From: Vibrio alfacsensis
GTDB taxonomy: Bacteria > Pseudomonadota > Gammaproteobacteria > Enterobacterales > Vibrionaceae
Length of the DNA: 64,000 nt
Direction of reading: 5' to 3'
NCBI RefSeq assembly: GCF_003544875.1
Contig: NZ_CP032093.1
Coordinates: 682,001 to 746,000, forward strand
Shown here: piece by piece, positions 17,826 to 28,305 of the stretch
Layout of the letters: every line of letters begins with the position of its first letter
Numbering within the stretch: the stretch's first letter is position 1
Notes under the pieces: model-generated
Told to the model about the DNA's origin: nothing
Databases searched by the model: none
The model's input: the letters and a program-made list of their open reading frames with translations, nothing else
Made by a program: the position numbers and the translations under genes

Positions 17826-20174
17826 TTAATCGGTCAACTCCAACCTAACAACCACTTCTTCAGTAACATCTTCAAACTCACAGTACCCAATCAATGCGGT
17901 TAGCTCTTTTTCGAGTTTGCTGGCCTGATGGACACCAAGTTGTATTAACTCACTCAAATCTCGTTGTAGCATTGAAGTCATTGGGTCAAAAATGGGAGCA
18001 GTTGAGACTCGTATCGCATAGAACTCGCCCATCATGCGTGCTTTCTTAATAAAGTTGATGCGCTCTTTTATACTCTCAAACTCTTGAGGTAACTTTGATT
18101 CGACTTCCGTGATCGTATCGCCAACTTTAGAAACCCGTGTGTAAATATCCTGATGCTTGGCTCTTGCGCCATCGATTCGCTTGATTGGCTCGGCGATGAG
18201 AGTACTGGATCGCCCTTTAAATAAAGGATCCAGTGAAAATTGCTGATTATGTCCAAGTCGTGCGTATAACTCGATGTGTTTTGGTAGCGGGAAGTTGACA
18301 CCAATGATTGGGGTTTTCACCGAAGAAACCGCACTCTTGGTAATAAACACCGGAGTCGTTAATGTTCTAGAGAGCAAAACACTATGCAACCGCTCAAGCA
18401 GTGAGTTAGTAGGCAATATCTCTTTTTGAGGTAACAACTTATCTTGATTGTGTTCAATGATGCGATTAAAGAAAGCAATGACTCGCATGGTTTTACTGTA
18501 TTCATCGATCATGAGTTGCACATCATGGCCATCAGGACTGACCCGCACCACTTTGTATGGCACTGCAGAAAGAGGCAGCTGCTTGTCGTACAGTTGCAGC
18601 TCTCTAAAATTGATCAGCACTTCTTCGCCTACGCGTAGCAATATGGGCTCATCCAAGTGGATGTTGAGTCCCCGTTTAGAAAGATCAGTGGTATATCCGC
18701 CCAATTTTGCTTGGTTGGATTTCAAAACGAGTGGCGTTTTAAATCGGTAGCGAGGCTCTTTTCTTCGTGATTTTGCATCGAAGTAAATGCCCTTTGGTGA
18801 GCCGATGATTTTACGCGGGTGTCGAAATGCGTTGAGTGTATTTGCTGCCAGTCTTGGTTTCTCAGTGAGTAAATAATCTTGCGCAGACTCGTTATCCGCG
18901 ATTTCTTGCAAAATACCGATATGTGAAAGCGATTGTGAGCAGCAGTTAAACTCAATGGAGAGCGTGGCAATATCATCTTTTTCTTGCTCAGAAAGCTCGA
19001 AGATTGAGAGGCGGAACGCTCGCCAACTTGGCCTTTTAGCCCCTAGGTGCCAAAACAATTGACGTTGTTCTCGCGTGGCCTCTGGTCGAAGCATCGAGTA
19101 GAAATACGTTTTATCATTATGCTCATGCGTGAATGAGTAAAGGACGTTTGTCGTCCCTTTTGCACCTTGGCGAATGAGATCAGACATTCTTTGCTGATTA
19201 AACAGAGAACCTAATACTTGTTGGTTACGCTCGTCATGCCAGTACTGCCAGAGTTGTTGGTTGTTTGGCGTGAGCATTGCCAGCTTTAATTCAGTACCCT
19301 CAAAAAATAGCGGTAGATTACTGGTGTGCTTGAGAGCCATATGTTCATAGCCACGTGTACGAGCTCGAATAATCTTGTCTTGATTATCATGTCGTATGCG
19401 TTTTGCCGTGCTATTGAGAGCTTCATCGATGACACGTTCGATGATATTGGTTTCGGTCAGTCGGATGGTTCTAAGATAAAGGACCGCATTATTTTCATAG
19501 CAGTCATCAACCGCAAGAACTCGATACGAGAGAGGCTCCTCAAGGCCGGAAACCTGTGACTTGCTGGCGAACTCCGTGAACGTGACTTGGATGACTTCGC
19601 CCAAGTTGTACTTAAATGCGCTTGGGACTTTGAATTTTGCCCCAGAACAAGACAAATCGATACTTAGCGCGTGGATCAGTTGGCCTTTCTGGCGAGTAAT
19701 TTCGACTTGAGATTGTACTTTTAAGCGTTTTTCTTGTCGTTTTAAGTCATAGCCTAAATGGATAGGCTCAGCCAAAAATGGGCTTTCCGGATCGGTGAGC
19801 GGCTTCGCTTCTTTTTGATGCGTGTTTTGGCTGAGTAGACGAAAGCTATTGCGGGTATTGATCAACGACTCCCACATGCCCTCAGTATAACGGCCATATT
19901 TTTCAAGGTTTTTATGGTAGGCATTGAATGCAACGTCATCTAGCCAGTGTGATATTCCATCTAAAAGATATTGACGGCACTCGCCATTCACGCGGCCTCG
20001 GAGGTCGACGCTTTTGGTACAAGGAGCCATCACACGATTGAGTTCCATTTTCACCAGTAACTTTGTTGATGGTGGTTCGCCTTCTGTCAGTTGGCTGAGA
20101 ACGAAATCAAAGTCATCGGCACCGTAAGTGGGAATCAGTCGTTCAGCGAGCGAGAGTATTTCAGATTGCTGCAT
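17826..20174 (-). CDS. Large protein with two PilZ domains (PlzC-like c-di-GMP receptor)
   Basis: This 782-residue cytoplasmic protein has two PilZ domains. The first (from about residue 150) has KRQEKRLKV and DLSCSGAKF. The second (from about residue 475) has RRKEPRYRFKTPL and DLSKRGLNIH. Both show the RxxxR and (D/N)xSxxG motifs for c-di-GMP binding. The N-terminus and the C-terminal 200 residues are not recognised. Its place between serB and radA matches V. cholerae PlzC (VC2344), which I infer to be the orthologue. It is not in an operon: serB is convergent and radA divergent. Confidence 0.85.
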   Translation of the reverse strand: MQQSEILSLAERLIPTYGADDFDFVLSQLTEGEPPSTKLLVKMELNRVMAPCTKSVDLRGRVNGECRQYLLDGISHWLDDVAFNAYHKNLEKYGRYTEGMWESLINTRNSFRLLSQNTHQKEAKPLTDPESPFLAEPIHLGYDLKRQEKRLKVQSQVEITRQKGQLIHALSIDLSCSGAKFKVPSAFKYNLGEVIQVTFTEFASKSQVSGLEEPLSYRVLAVDDCYENNAVLYLRTIRLTETNIIERVIDEALNSTAKRIRHDNQDKIIRARTRGYEHMALKHTSNLPLFFEGTELKLAMLTPNNQQLWQYWHDERNQQVLGSLFNQQRMSDLIRQGAKGTTNVLYSFTHEHNDKTYFYSMLRPEATREQRQLFWHLGAKRPSWRAFRLSIFELSEQEKDDIATLSIEFNCCSQSLSHIGILQEIADNESAQDYLLTEKPRLAANTLNAFRHPRKIIGSPKGIYFDAKSRRKEPRYRFKTPLVLKSNQAKLGGYTTDLSKRGLNIHLDEPILLRVGEEVLINFRELQLYDKQLPLSAVPYKVVRVSPDGHDVQLMIDEYSKTMRVIAFFNRIIEHNQDKLLPQKEILPTNSLLERLHSVLLSRTLTTPVFITKSAVSSVKTPIIGVNFPLPKHIELYARLGHNQQFSLDPLFKGRSSTLIAEPIKRIDGARAKHQDIYTRVSKVGDTITEVESKLPQEFESIKERINFIKKARMMGEFYAIRVSTAPIFDPMTSMLQRDLSELIQLGVHQASKLEKELTALIGYCEFEDVTEEVVVRLELTD

Positions 20175-20325
20175 GATTTCTGTTAGAGTATGTCGTTATT
20201 TAATTTGTATCGGCTAAACCTAGCAAAGCTTGAGTATATCAATAGTTATCACTAGGTAGGCACTGGCGTAGCAGTGTTTGGTCACATTTGTTGAAAATAT
20301 TGAGTGTTTAAAAAATCGAGGCATC

Positions 20326-21705
20326 ATGGCGAAAGCAAAACGAGCGTATGTTTGTAATGATTGTGGCGCAGACTTCCCACGTTGGCAGGGACAATGTAAT
20401 GCGTGTGGCGCTTGGAACACGATAACTGAAGTTCGAATTGCAGCGTCTCCAACTGTTGCCCGCAATGAGCGCTTAAGTGGCTATGCAGGTTCAGCAACCG
20501 AATCAAAAGTGCAAACGCTGTCAGAGATTGACTTGCAAGAAGTGCCTAGGTTTACAAGTGGTTTTAAAGAGTTAGATCGAGTTCTTGGTGGCGGCGTCGT
20601 TCCAGGCGCGGCTATTTTGATTGGTGGTAGTCCTGGTGCAGGTAAGTCGACCTTATTACTGCAAACGATGTGTTTATTATCGTCACAGATGCCAACGTTA
20701 TATGTCACGGGTGAGGAATCACTCCAGCAAGTTGCGATGCGAGCTTCTCGTTTGGGTTTACCAAAAGACCATCTAAAGATGCTGTCAGAAACCAATGTCG
20801 ATAAAATTTGTCAGATAGCAGAGAAAGAACAACCACGCATCATGGTCATCGACTCGATTCAGGTTATGCATGTTTCTGACGTTCAGTCCTCTCCGGGGAG
20901 TGTCGCACAGGTCCGTGAGTCCGCAACCGCTTTGACGCGTTACGCAAAGCAGAATAATGTTGCCGTGTTTATTGTTGGTCACGTAACAAAAGATGGTACG
21001 TTGGCGGGTCCTAAAGTACTTGAACACATCATTGACTGCTCCGTTTTATTAGATGGTGGAACAGACAGTCGATTCCGAACGCTACGCAGCCACAAAAACC
21101 GCTTTGGTGCGGTAAATGAGTTGGGTGTATTTGCAATGACAGGGCAGGGCTTAAAAGAAGTCAGTAACCCATCGGCGATCTTCCTTTCTCGAGGAGAAGA
21201 AGAAACATCGGGTTCATCTGTCATGGTCGTTTGGGAGGGGACTCGTCCACTATTGGTCGAAATTCAGGCGCTGGTGGATTATTCTCAATTAGCGAACCCT
21301 CGCCGAGTTGCGGTAGGTCTAGAACAAAACCGCCTGTCACTATTATTAGCGGTACTGCATAAGCACGGCGGTCTGCAAATGGCCGATCAAGATGTGTTTG
21401 TGAATGTGGTTGGTGGCGTAAAAGTGACCGAGACCAGTGCAGACCTTGCATTAGTTATGGCGCTATTATCCAGTTTTCGTGATCGTCCTTTACCAAAAGA
21501 TGTGGTGGTCTTTGGTGAAGTTGGCCTAGCGGGAGAGATTCGTCCGGTACCAAGTGGTCAAGAACGTTTGAATGAAGCTTTTAAGCATGGCTTTAAGAAA
21601 GCGATAGTTCCGGCGGCGAACATGCCAAAAGGTGGCATTCCAGGAATGCAGATTCATGGCGTGAAGAAGCTCTCAGAGGCGATAGAAGCGTTTGATGAGT
21701 TGTGA
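20326..21705 (+). CDS. radA: DNA repair protein RadA
   Basis: RadA (459 residues) is a branch-migrating helicase in recombination. Domains in order: a C4 zinc finger (CNDCGADFPRWQGQCNACG, residues 10-28), a RecA-like ATPase with Walker A GGSPGAGKST and the RadA-specific KNRFG motif, and a C-terminal Lon-like domain (VFVNVVGGVKVTE...SADLALVMALLS). The start is ATG at 20326, which gives MAKAKRAYVCNDCG; the longer frame from 20278 is unlikely. It follows the common smp-serB-radA order. Confidence 0.95.
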   Translation: MAKAKRAYVCNDCGADFPRWQGQCNACGAWNTITEVRIAASPTVARNERLSGYAGSATESKVQTLSEIDLQEVPRFTSGFKELDRVLGGGVVPGAAILIGGSPGAGKSTLLLQTMCLLSSQMPTLYVTGEESLQQVAMRASRLGLPKDHLKMLSETNVDKICQIAEKEQPRIMVIDSIQVMHVSDVQSSPGSVAQVRESATALTRYAKQNNVAVFIVGHVTKDGTLAGPKVLEHIIDCSVLLDGGTDSRFRTLRSHKNRFGAVNELGVFAMTGQGLKEVSNPSAIFLSRGEEETSGSSVMVVWEGTRPLLVEIQALVDYSQLANPRRVAVGLEQNRLSLLLAVLHKHGGLQMADQDVFVNVVGGVKVTETSADLALVMALLSSFRDRPLPKDVVVFGEVGLAGEIRPVPSGQERLNEAFKHGFKKAIVPAANMPKGGIPGMQIHGVKKLSEAIEAFDEL

Positions 21706-21907
21706 GTTGCTATTAAGTTAGGCACTCATAATCGTTGAATGGCGAAAAACTGGGATTTTTCACCGCAAAATACTACACTTGGCTATTGTTTTGGGGTAGA
21801 TTCCCCCGCTAAATATTTTTTATCCATAGCCGCACGCGAGGGTATCAGTCTTGACAGAATGTGATATACTCTGCGCGCACTTTATACCTTATTAACAGAG
21901 TAAGACA

Positions 21908-23995
21908 ATGACTGATTTATCAAAATACAGAAACATTGGTATTTTTGCTCACGTAGACGCGGGTAAAACTACCTCTACAGAGCGTATCCTTAAGCTAACT
22001 GGTAAAATCCACAAGATCGGTGACACTCACGACGGTTCAACTACTACTGACTTCATGGAGCAGGAAGCTGAACGTGGTATCACAATCCAGTCTGCTGCTA
22101 CTACATGTTTCTGGAACGATCACCGCCTAAACATCATCGATACTCCTGGACACGTTGACTTCACAATCGAAGTTTACCGTTCTCTAAAAGTACTTGACGG
22201 TGGTATCGGTGTATTCTGTGGTTCAGGTGGTGTTGAGCCTCAGTCTGAAACTAACTGGCGTTACGCGGACGAGTCTCACGTATCTCGTCTAATCTTCGTT
22301 AACAAACTAGACCGTATGGGTGCTGACTTCTTCAAAGTTGTTGACCAAGTACAAAACGTTCTAGGTGCTACTCCACTAGTTATGACTCTACCAATCGGTA
22401 TCGAAGATGACTTCTGTGGTGTTGTTGACGTACTAAGCCAAAAAGCTTACATCTGGGATGACTCAGGTCTTCCAGAGAACTACGAAGTTCAAGATATTCC
22501 AGCTGATCTAGTAGACCAAGCTGCTGAATACCGTGAAATGCTAATCGAAACTGCTGTTGAGCAAGACGATGACCTAATGATGGCTTACATGGACGGCGAA
22601 GAGCCTTCTCTAGAAGACATCAAACGTTGTATCCGTAAAGGTACACGTGACCTAGCATTCTTCCCAACTTACTGTGGTTCAGCGTACAAGAACAAAGGTA
22701 TCCAACTTATTCTTGACGCAGTAGTTGACTACCTACCTTCTCCAACAGAAGTAGATCCTCAACCACTAACTAACCCAGAAACTGGTGAGCCAACTGGCGA
22801 AGTTGCAACTGTATCTGCAGACGAGTCACTAAAAGCGCTTGCGTTCAAGATCATGGACGACCGCTTCGGTGCACTAACGTTCATCCGTATCTACGCTGGT
22901 AAGATGAAGAAAGGTGACACGATCCTTAACTCAGCTACTGGTAAAACTGAGCGTATCGGCCGTATGGTTGAGATGCACGCGAACGAGCGTAACGAGATCG
23001 ATTCAGCACAAGCTGGTGACATCATCGCAGTTGTTGGTATGAAGAACGTGAAGACTGGTCACACTCTATGTGATCCTAAGCACGAATGTACTCTTGAGCC
23101 AATGATCTTCCCAGAACCAGTAATCTCTATCGCTGTTAAGCCTAAAGATAAGAACGGTTCTGAGAAAATGGGTATCGCGATCGGTAAAATGGTTGCAGAA
23201 GATCCATCATTCCAAGTTGAAACTGATGAAGATTCAGGCGAAACCATCCTTAAAGGTATGGGCGAACTTCACCTAGACATCAAAGTAGACATCCTGAAGC
23301 GTACTTACGGCGTTGAGCTAGAAGTAGGTGCTCCACAGGTAGCTTACCGTGAAACTATCACTCAAGCAGTTGAAGATAGCTACACGCATAAGAAACAGTC
23401 TGGTGGTTCTGGTCAGTTCGGTAAGATCGACTACCGCATCCGCCCAGGGGAAGCTGGTTCTGGCTTCACGTTCAAATCAACAGTTGTTGGTGGTAACGTA
23501 CCTAAAGAATTCTGGCCTGCAGTAGAGAAAGGCTTCGCTAGCATGATGGACAACGGTGTTCTAGCTGGCTTCCCAACTCTAGACGTAGAAGTTGAACTAT
23601 TCGACGGTGGCTTCCACGCAGTTGACTCTTCAGCTATCGCTTACGAAATCGCTGCTAAAGGCGCATTCCGTCAGTCTATGCCTAAAGCTGGCGCGCAACT
23701 TCTTGAGCCAATCATGAAAGTTGACGTGTTCACTCCAGAAGACCACGTTGGTGACGTAATCGGTGACCTTAACCGTCGTCGCGGTATGATCAAAGATCAA
23801 CAAGCTGGTACTACTGGCGTACGTATCAAGGGTGATGTACCTCTATCAGAAATGTTTGGTTACATCGGTACTCTACGTACAATGACTTCTGGCCGTGGTC
23901 AGTTCTCTATGGAATTCTCTCACTACAACCCATGTCCAAACAACGTGGCAGAGCAAGTGATTGCAGAAGTTAAAGAGCGTAACGCTAAGAAGTAA
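21908..23995 (+). CDS. fusA: Elongation factor G, second copy (FusA2)
   Basis: This 695-residue translational GTPase has all five EF-G domains. Motifs: [14 protein letters not shown] (P-loop), [20 protein letters not shown] and [10 protein letters not shown]. It stands alone, not in the rpsL-rpsG-fusA-tufA operon, and differs from canonical EF-G, so it is the second copy that Vibrio carry beside radA (EF-G2). Codon use is extremely biased, as for a highly expressed gene. It has its own terminator. Its division of labour with EF-G1 is not known from the sequence. Confidence 0.92.
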   Translation: MTDLSKYRNIGIFAHVDAGKTTSTERILKLTGKIHKIGDTHDGSTTTDFMEQEAERGITIQSAATTCFWNDHRLNIIDTPGHVDFTIEVYRSLKVLDGGIGVFCGSGGVEPQSETNWRYADESHVSRLIFVNKLDRMGADFFKVVDQVQNVLGATPLVMTLPIGIEDDFCGVVDVLSQKAYIWDDSGLPENYEVQDIPADLVDQAAEYREMLIETAVEQDDDLMMAYMDGEEPSLEDIKRCIRKGTRDLAFFPTYCGSAYKNKGIQLILDAVVDYLPSPTEVDPQPLTNPETGEPTGEVATVSADESLKALAFKIMDDRFGALTFIRIYAGKMKKGDTILNSATGKTERIGRMVEMHANERNEIDSAQAGDIIAVVGMKNVKTGHTLCDPKHECTLEPMIFPEPVISIAVKPKDKNGSEKMGIAIGKMVAEDPSFQVETDEDSGETILKGMGELHLDIKVDILKRTYGVELEVGAPQVAYRETITQAVEDSYTHKKQSGGSGQFGKIDYRIRPGEAGSGFTFKSTVVGGNVPKEFWPAVEKGFASMMDNGVLAGFPTLDVEVELFDGGFHAVDSSAIAYEIAAKGAFRQSMPKAGAQLLEPIMKVDVFTPEDHVGDVIGDLNRRRGMIKDQQAGTTGVRIKGDVPLSEMFGYIGTLRTMTSGRGQFSMEFSHYNPCPNNVAEQVIAEVKERNAKK

Positions 23996-24019
23996 TTCTT
24001 AAGTTAACTCTAAAATATC

Positions 24020-24046
24020 AAAGCCCCACCTAGTGTGGGGCTTTTT
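24020..24046 (+). terminator. Terminator after fusA2
   Basis: AAAGCCCCAC and GTGGGGCTTT form a 10-bp stem with a short loop and TTTTT. Confidence 0.92.
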
Positions 24047-24107
24047 CATGCCTCAAACTTAAATATGAGCAGAGAGAGTCGTGCCAATATAAAACGGCGT
24101 ATGGCGC

Positions 24108-24137
24108 ATAAAAAAACGCCCCTATTAAAGGAGCGTT
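24108..24137 (-). terminator. Terminator of the acyl-CoA ligase gene
   Basis: AACGCCCCT and AGGAGCGTT (one C/A mismatch) form a stem that on the minus strand is followed by seven T. Confidence 0.85.
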
Positions 24138-24159
24138 GCTGACGTTTATATACTGTGGA

Positions 24160-25866
24160 TTAAAGATCTTCTTCCCACACGACCAAATCACCTTTTGGCC
24201 AGTTATGACCAATCTCATGATATTTTTGCTCAAGGACGTGGCGTTTGATTTTCAAGGTAGGTGTTAAAACACCATTTTCGATACTCCAAGGATCTTGGAT
24301 CATCAATACCCCTTTGATCTGCTCATGAGACTCTAACTCCTGATTCATTCTCGCAATGACTTTACGAGTCGTACGTGCATAGCGTTCTTTATCGAAGTTA
24401 GGAAACTCATGCGGAACCACCAAAAGAATCGGTGCAGGTAAACCTAAACCAATCAAACACATCATCTCAACACGGCTGTATTCGAAAAGTTTTTTCTCGA
24501 TAGGTACTGGCGCAACAAATTTACCTTTAGCGGTTTTAAAGGTGTCTTTTTTACGGCCTTGAATGGTTAAATAACCATCAGCGTCAATAGCGCCGATATC
24601 ACCGGTGTGCAGCCAACCATCGGAATCAAATGACTCTTGTGTGGCAATGTCATTTTTGTAGTAACCAGAGAATAGTCCCTTACTGCGAACCATGATCTCT
24701 TCGTCTTCGGCAATCTTGAGTTCGATGCCAGGGCCACCATTACCAACGGAGCCAATCTTGTCGGCTCTAAATGGATAATTAATGGTGCTATAGGCAAAAG
24801 ATTCGGTCATTCCCCATGCTTCAGTAATATTTAGGCCGACACTTCGATACCATTCAAGCAATGCTGGTGAGACAGGGGCAGAACCACAACCTAGGACTCG
24901 CGCTTGATCCAATCCTAGCCCATCGGCTAATTTCTTCTTAATAAGCGTATTTACGAATGGGATTTTGAGCAAAATGTTCAGTTTCTTCTGAGGCAACTTA
25001 TCTTGAATCCGTTGCTGGAACAATGTCCATAAACGCGGAACCGAGATAAACAGGGTTGGGCGATGCATTTTGACATCTTCAATAAAGGTATCGAGTGATT
25101 CCGGGAATGCCGTCATAACGCCACCACGAATCGATGAACCGAAAATGTAAACACGCTCAGTGATGTGGGCTAATGGCAGATAAGAAAACAAGCGGTCATT
25201 TTCTTGAATGCCGATGTGGTTGATGAGTTGTTGGACAGACCAGTTGAATGCGCCATAAGTGAGCATTGCACCTTTTGGCAAGCCTGAAGTGCCTGATGTA
25301 TAAACGAGAGACATCAATTTATCGTCGTAGTGCTGTGGGCGTTCAGTACTTGGCTCGGCATCAGCAACCAGTTGGTTGAACTGATATTGACAGTTTGGTG
25401 CGGTGTCATAAGGCAATGCAATACTGATGACGTCTGGCAAGGCGTCAATGACTTGCTGCGTCGCCTTAGGGTCATCGAGTTTACCCCCAATGATGATTTT
25501 ACTTTCGCTATGGGTAAGGCAGTATTCGATTGTATCAGCACCAGCGGTTGGGAAGATCGGCACGCTAACGTAATCCCCGAGCATCATCGCTAAATCGCAA
25601 ATAAACCACTCGGCACAATTTTTAGATACTAATGCCACCTTATCACCGGGTTGTGCACCTAAATTACGTAGGGCGCTGACCAGTCGAAGCGCTTGGTCTG
25701 CAACTTCTGCAAACGTAAATTCTACGAATTGGCGATTGATGATTTGTTTTAAGTAAACCTCATTTGGGCGTTCCTCTGCCCATTTAAGGATCATTTCGTT
25801 TGGTGGCGGGAGAGCGCAACCAGCAGGATTTTCTAGATTAGGCTGATTCATTGTAGATGACTCCAT
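24160..25866 (-). CDS. AMP-dependent synthetase, long-chain fatty acid-CoA ligase family
   Basis: This 568-residue ANL-superfamily enzyme activates an acid as acyl-AMP and then transfers it to CoA. Visible are the P-loop YTSGTSGLPKGAML, the A5-like EAWGMTESFAYST, DGWLHTGDIG (A7), QGRKKDTFKTAKGKFVAP (A8) and the C-terminal catalytic Lys in LTPTLKIKRH (A10). The sequence resembles long-chain acyl-CoA synthetases; the real substrate cannot be told. Two ATG starts are possible, 25866 and 25851 (the latter with GGAG nine bases before). It is monocistronic and convergent with fusA2. Confidence 0.88.
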   Translation of the reverse strand: MESSTMNQPNLENPAGCALPPPNEMILKWAEERPNEVYLKQIINRQFVEFTFAEVADQALRLVSALRNLGAQPGDKVALVSKNCAEWFICDLAMMLGDYVSVPIFPTAGADTIEYCLTHSESKIIIGGKLDDPKATQQVIDALPDVISIALPYDTAPNCQYQFNQLVADAEPSTERPQHYDDKLMSLVYTSGTSGLPKGAMLTYGAFNWSVQQLINHIGIQENDRLFSYLPLAHITERVYIFGSSIRGGVMTAFPESLDTFIEDVKMHRPTLFISVPRLWTLFQQRIQDKLPQKKLNILLKIPFVNTLIKKKLADGLGLDQARVLGCGSAPVSPALLEWYRSVGLNITEAWGMTESFAYSTINYPFRADKIGSVGNGGPGIELKIAEDEEIMVRSKGLFSGYYKNDIATQESFDSDGWLHTGDIGAIDADGYLTIQGRKKDTFKTAKGKFVAPVPIEKKLFEYSRVEMMCLIGLGLPAPILLVVPHEFPNFDKERYARTTRKVIARMNQELESHEQIKGVLMIQDPWSIENGVLTPTLKIKRHVLEQKYHEIGHNWPKGDLVVWEEDL

Positions 25867-26101
25867 GTCTTCTCTCGTGTGGCTTTATAGTTGTTAATAT
25901 ATTGTTAACTTTAGCATGTTAACTCATTCGACGGGAATGGATTTTGATGAATTCTGTGGAGAAGATAGTGTTCGGGATGCAAATAATTGCTATCAAGGGG
26001 AGATGAAAGAATATTCATCGCTGAGCATTAGAGGTTTGTATTGTGAATCATGTATAAGAAGAGAAAGCGCATGCGGTTATTGTGCATGCGCTTAGAAGAG
26101 T

Positions 26102-27241
26102 TTAAATCATGCCAGTGATGATGCCTGCCGCCACAAAGAATACGATCATCCACAATACAGATAGGTTAAGTTTCTTATGTAAATAGAAGCCAGCGATGAC
26201 GATTGCGATATCAATAGGAGCGATAACCGCACTGCTAAATACCGGTTGGTAAAGCGCTGCCAGTAGCAATCCAACCACCGATGCGTTGACACCGTTAATT
26301 GCCCCTGATACTGCAGGTTTACCTGCTAAAGCTTGCCAGTTTTTTAGCACGCCTAGTAGCAACAGGAAGCCAGGTAAGAAGACGCCCAATGTTGCAACTA
26401 GTGCACCTAAGATAGGCGTATCAGACAGTTCATAACCGATGTAAGTCGCAAACGTAAACATAGGACCAGGAACGGCCTGCGCAGCTGCATAACCAGTTAG
26501 GAATGCGTCTTGACTTAGTTGATCGCCAACAATGTTTTGCAGTAGCGGAAGTACGACGTGACCACCACCAAACACCAAACTACCGGCTTGGAAGAAGTCG
26601 CTAAATAGCCCAAGCATTGGCAGGGAATGAGCCACAAACGGCAAACCAATCAGAAGTACCGCGAACAGTGCCAATGGTGCAATAGTTGGTTTAAAAGGTT
26701 CGGCAGGTGCTGCCGATTCTTTCTTTAAATACTGCGTACCAATTAAGCCTGCTACAACCAGTACGAGCATTTGAGTCATGATGCTTGGCGCTACCAATAA
26801 CGCAATTGCGGTTGCAACACATAAGCCGGCTGTTAGCTTGCTTTGACAGAAGTTCTTGTACATTCCCCAAGTTGCATCCGCTACCACAACGACCGCAAGC
26901 AACTTCAAGCCATGTACGATGTTTTGGAACAATGCAGTATCGGTGATCTGGCTGCTTACCATCGCAAGTGCCAACATGATGATGACCGATGGTAGGGTGA
27001 AGCCAAGAAACGCCATGCATGCGCCGCCTAAGCCACCGCGTTTATAACCCAGAGCAAAGCCGACTTGGCTAGAACCTGGGCCGGGTAGGAACTGACTTAA
27101 TGCCACTATCTGTGCGTATTCGCTGTCATCAATCCATTTGAGTTTTTCAACGAACGTTTGGCGGAAATAACCGATGTGAGCCGCAGGGCCACCGAAACTG
27201 ATCCAACCAAGCCAAAAAAAAGTTTTAAAAATGGTAAACAT
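26102..27241 (-). CDS. chrA: Chromate transporter ChrA
   Basis: This 379-residue CHR-superfamily membrane protein has two homologous halves. Each has its signature: WLGWISFGGPAAHIGYFRQ in the N-terminal half and GSLVFGGGHVVLPLLQNIV in the C-terminal half. About ten hydrophobic segments are present. Family members export chromate, but many act on unknown anions. It is divergent from a LysR gene, which probably regulates it, with a clear palindrome between them. Confidence 0.9.
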   Translation of the reverse strand: MFTIFKTFFWLGWISFGGPAAHIGYFRQTFVEKLKWIDDSEYAQIVALSQFLPGPGSSQVGFALGYKRGGLGGACMAFLGFTLPSVIIMLALAMVSSQITDTALFQNIVHGLKLLAVVVVADATWGMYKNFCQSKLTAGLCVATAIALLVAPSIMTQMLVLVVAGLIGTQYLKKESAAPAEPFKPTIAPLALFAVLLIGLPFVAHSLPMLGLFSDFFQAGSLVFGGGHVVLPLLQNIVGDQLSQDAFLTGYAAAQAVPGPMFTFATYIGYELSDTPILGALVATLGVFLPGFLLLLGVLKNWQALAGKPAVSGAINGVNASVVGLLLAALYQPVFSSAVIAPIDIAIVIAGFYLHKKLNLSVLWMIVFFVAAGIITGMI

Positions 27242-27316
27242 GTTGAGCCTGTTAAATCTCCAATAAGACTGCCTCTAATGTAAAATGTACTAAGATGATT
27301 CAAATTAATAGTTTTA

Positions 27317-27336
27317 ATTTCATCTATGAATGAAAT
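27317..27336. promoter_or_regulatory. Candidate LysR-type operator chrA/lysR
   Basis: ATTTCATCTATGAATGAAAT is a 20-bp palindrome with perfect 7-bp arms and a 6-base centre. It lies in the divergent gap and fits the T-N11-A layout of LysR boxes. It overlaps the alternative start of the LysR gene. Confidence 0.55.
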
Positions 27337-27353
27337 GGGATGAGGTCTGTACT

Positions 27354-28271
27354 ATGAAAGATGATATCCAGTGGCGTAGTATCGATCTAAATCTGTTAGT
27401 GACCTTTTCTTATCTGTACCGCCATCGCAGTGTTAGTCTGGCGGCAGAAAAAAGTTTCGTTAGCCAGTCGGCTATGAGCCACAGTTTACAACGTTTGAGG
27501 GGGTTGTTTGACGACCCACTGTTTGAGCGCAAAGGTCATAAGATGGACCCAACGGAACACGCACATCACATCGCGCCAACCGTACACCATTTGCTGGACT
27601 CGATTGCCAAGGATTTACTGACAAAATCGGTTTTTCAACCCGAGAATTATTCAGGTGTTTGTCGTATCGGTTTGACCGACTACGCTGAATTTATCTTTGC
27701 TCCTATGCTCTACGATGCCATCCGACAGCGCGCACCAGAAGCGCAGATCAGCTTTATTAATGTCAATCGAAGCAACTACATTGCGATTACTGAGAACGAT
27801 AAACTCGACGTGATAATTGGCAGTATGCCCGTGCTTGATGACAACTTTGAGAGTCAGTATCTCTATACCGAAAAACACGTGTGCTTGTGTGATAAACGTG
27901 TTTTAAAAGGTGAGTGTGAATTGTCGATTCATGCTTTTGCTAACATTGAGCAGGCCTTGGTCAGTCCTGATGGTAGTTTAAGTACTCAGGTTGACAAAAA
28001 GCTTGCCGAGTATGGATTGAGTCGTAAAGTGACGGTTGCCTCGCGCAATTTTCTTACTATTCGAAATTTACTCAAACAGCGTGAACTGATCGCGATTGTG
28101 CCAGAGAAAATGGCGTTGTCGGATGGTTTTTCTGACGATTTAGTGACCGTAAAGCCGCCTATTGCTGTTGCTGATTTTGACATTGCGATGCTGTGGCATA
28201 CCAGTCGAAATAATGAAGATAAAGGATTGTGGCTGCGGGAATTAGTCGCAGAAATTGTTACCTCCATATAG
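27354..28271 (+). CDS. LysR-family transcriptional regulator next to chrA
   Basis: This 305-residue protein has an N-terminal winged helix (DLNLLVTFSYLYRHRSVSLA, then SQSAMSHSLQRLRGLF) and a LysR effector domain. The start ATG at 27354 (MKDDIQWRSIDLN) has AGG nine bases upstream. An ATG at 27330 would overlap the palindrome. Divergent placement suggests control of chrA. The effector is unknown. Confidence 0.88.
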   Translation: MKDDIQWRSIDLNLLVTFSYLYRHRSVSLAAEKSFVSQSAMSHSLQRLRGLFDDPLFERKGHKMDPTEHAHHIAPTVHHLLDSIAKDLLTKSVFQPENYSGVCRIGLTDYAEFIFAPMLYDAIRQRAPEAQISFINVNRSNYIAITENDKLDVIIGSMPVLDDNFESQYLYTEKHVCLCDKRVLKGECELSIHAFANIEQALVSPDGSLSTQVDKKLAEYGLSRKVTVASRNFLTIRNLLKQRELIAIVPEKMALSDGFSDDLVTVKPPIAVADFDIAMLWHTSRNNEDKGLWLRELVAEIVTSI

Positions 28272-28305
28272 TTCGGAACGAAAATGCTTTTTTTATACAA
28301 ATTCT

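Noticed and set aside
21852..21869. TTGACA followed by TATACT upstream of fusA2
   Set aside because: Only eight bases separate the two boxes, so they cannot form one sigma70 promoter. An extended -10 (TGTGATATACT) with another -35 is possible but not convincing.
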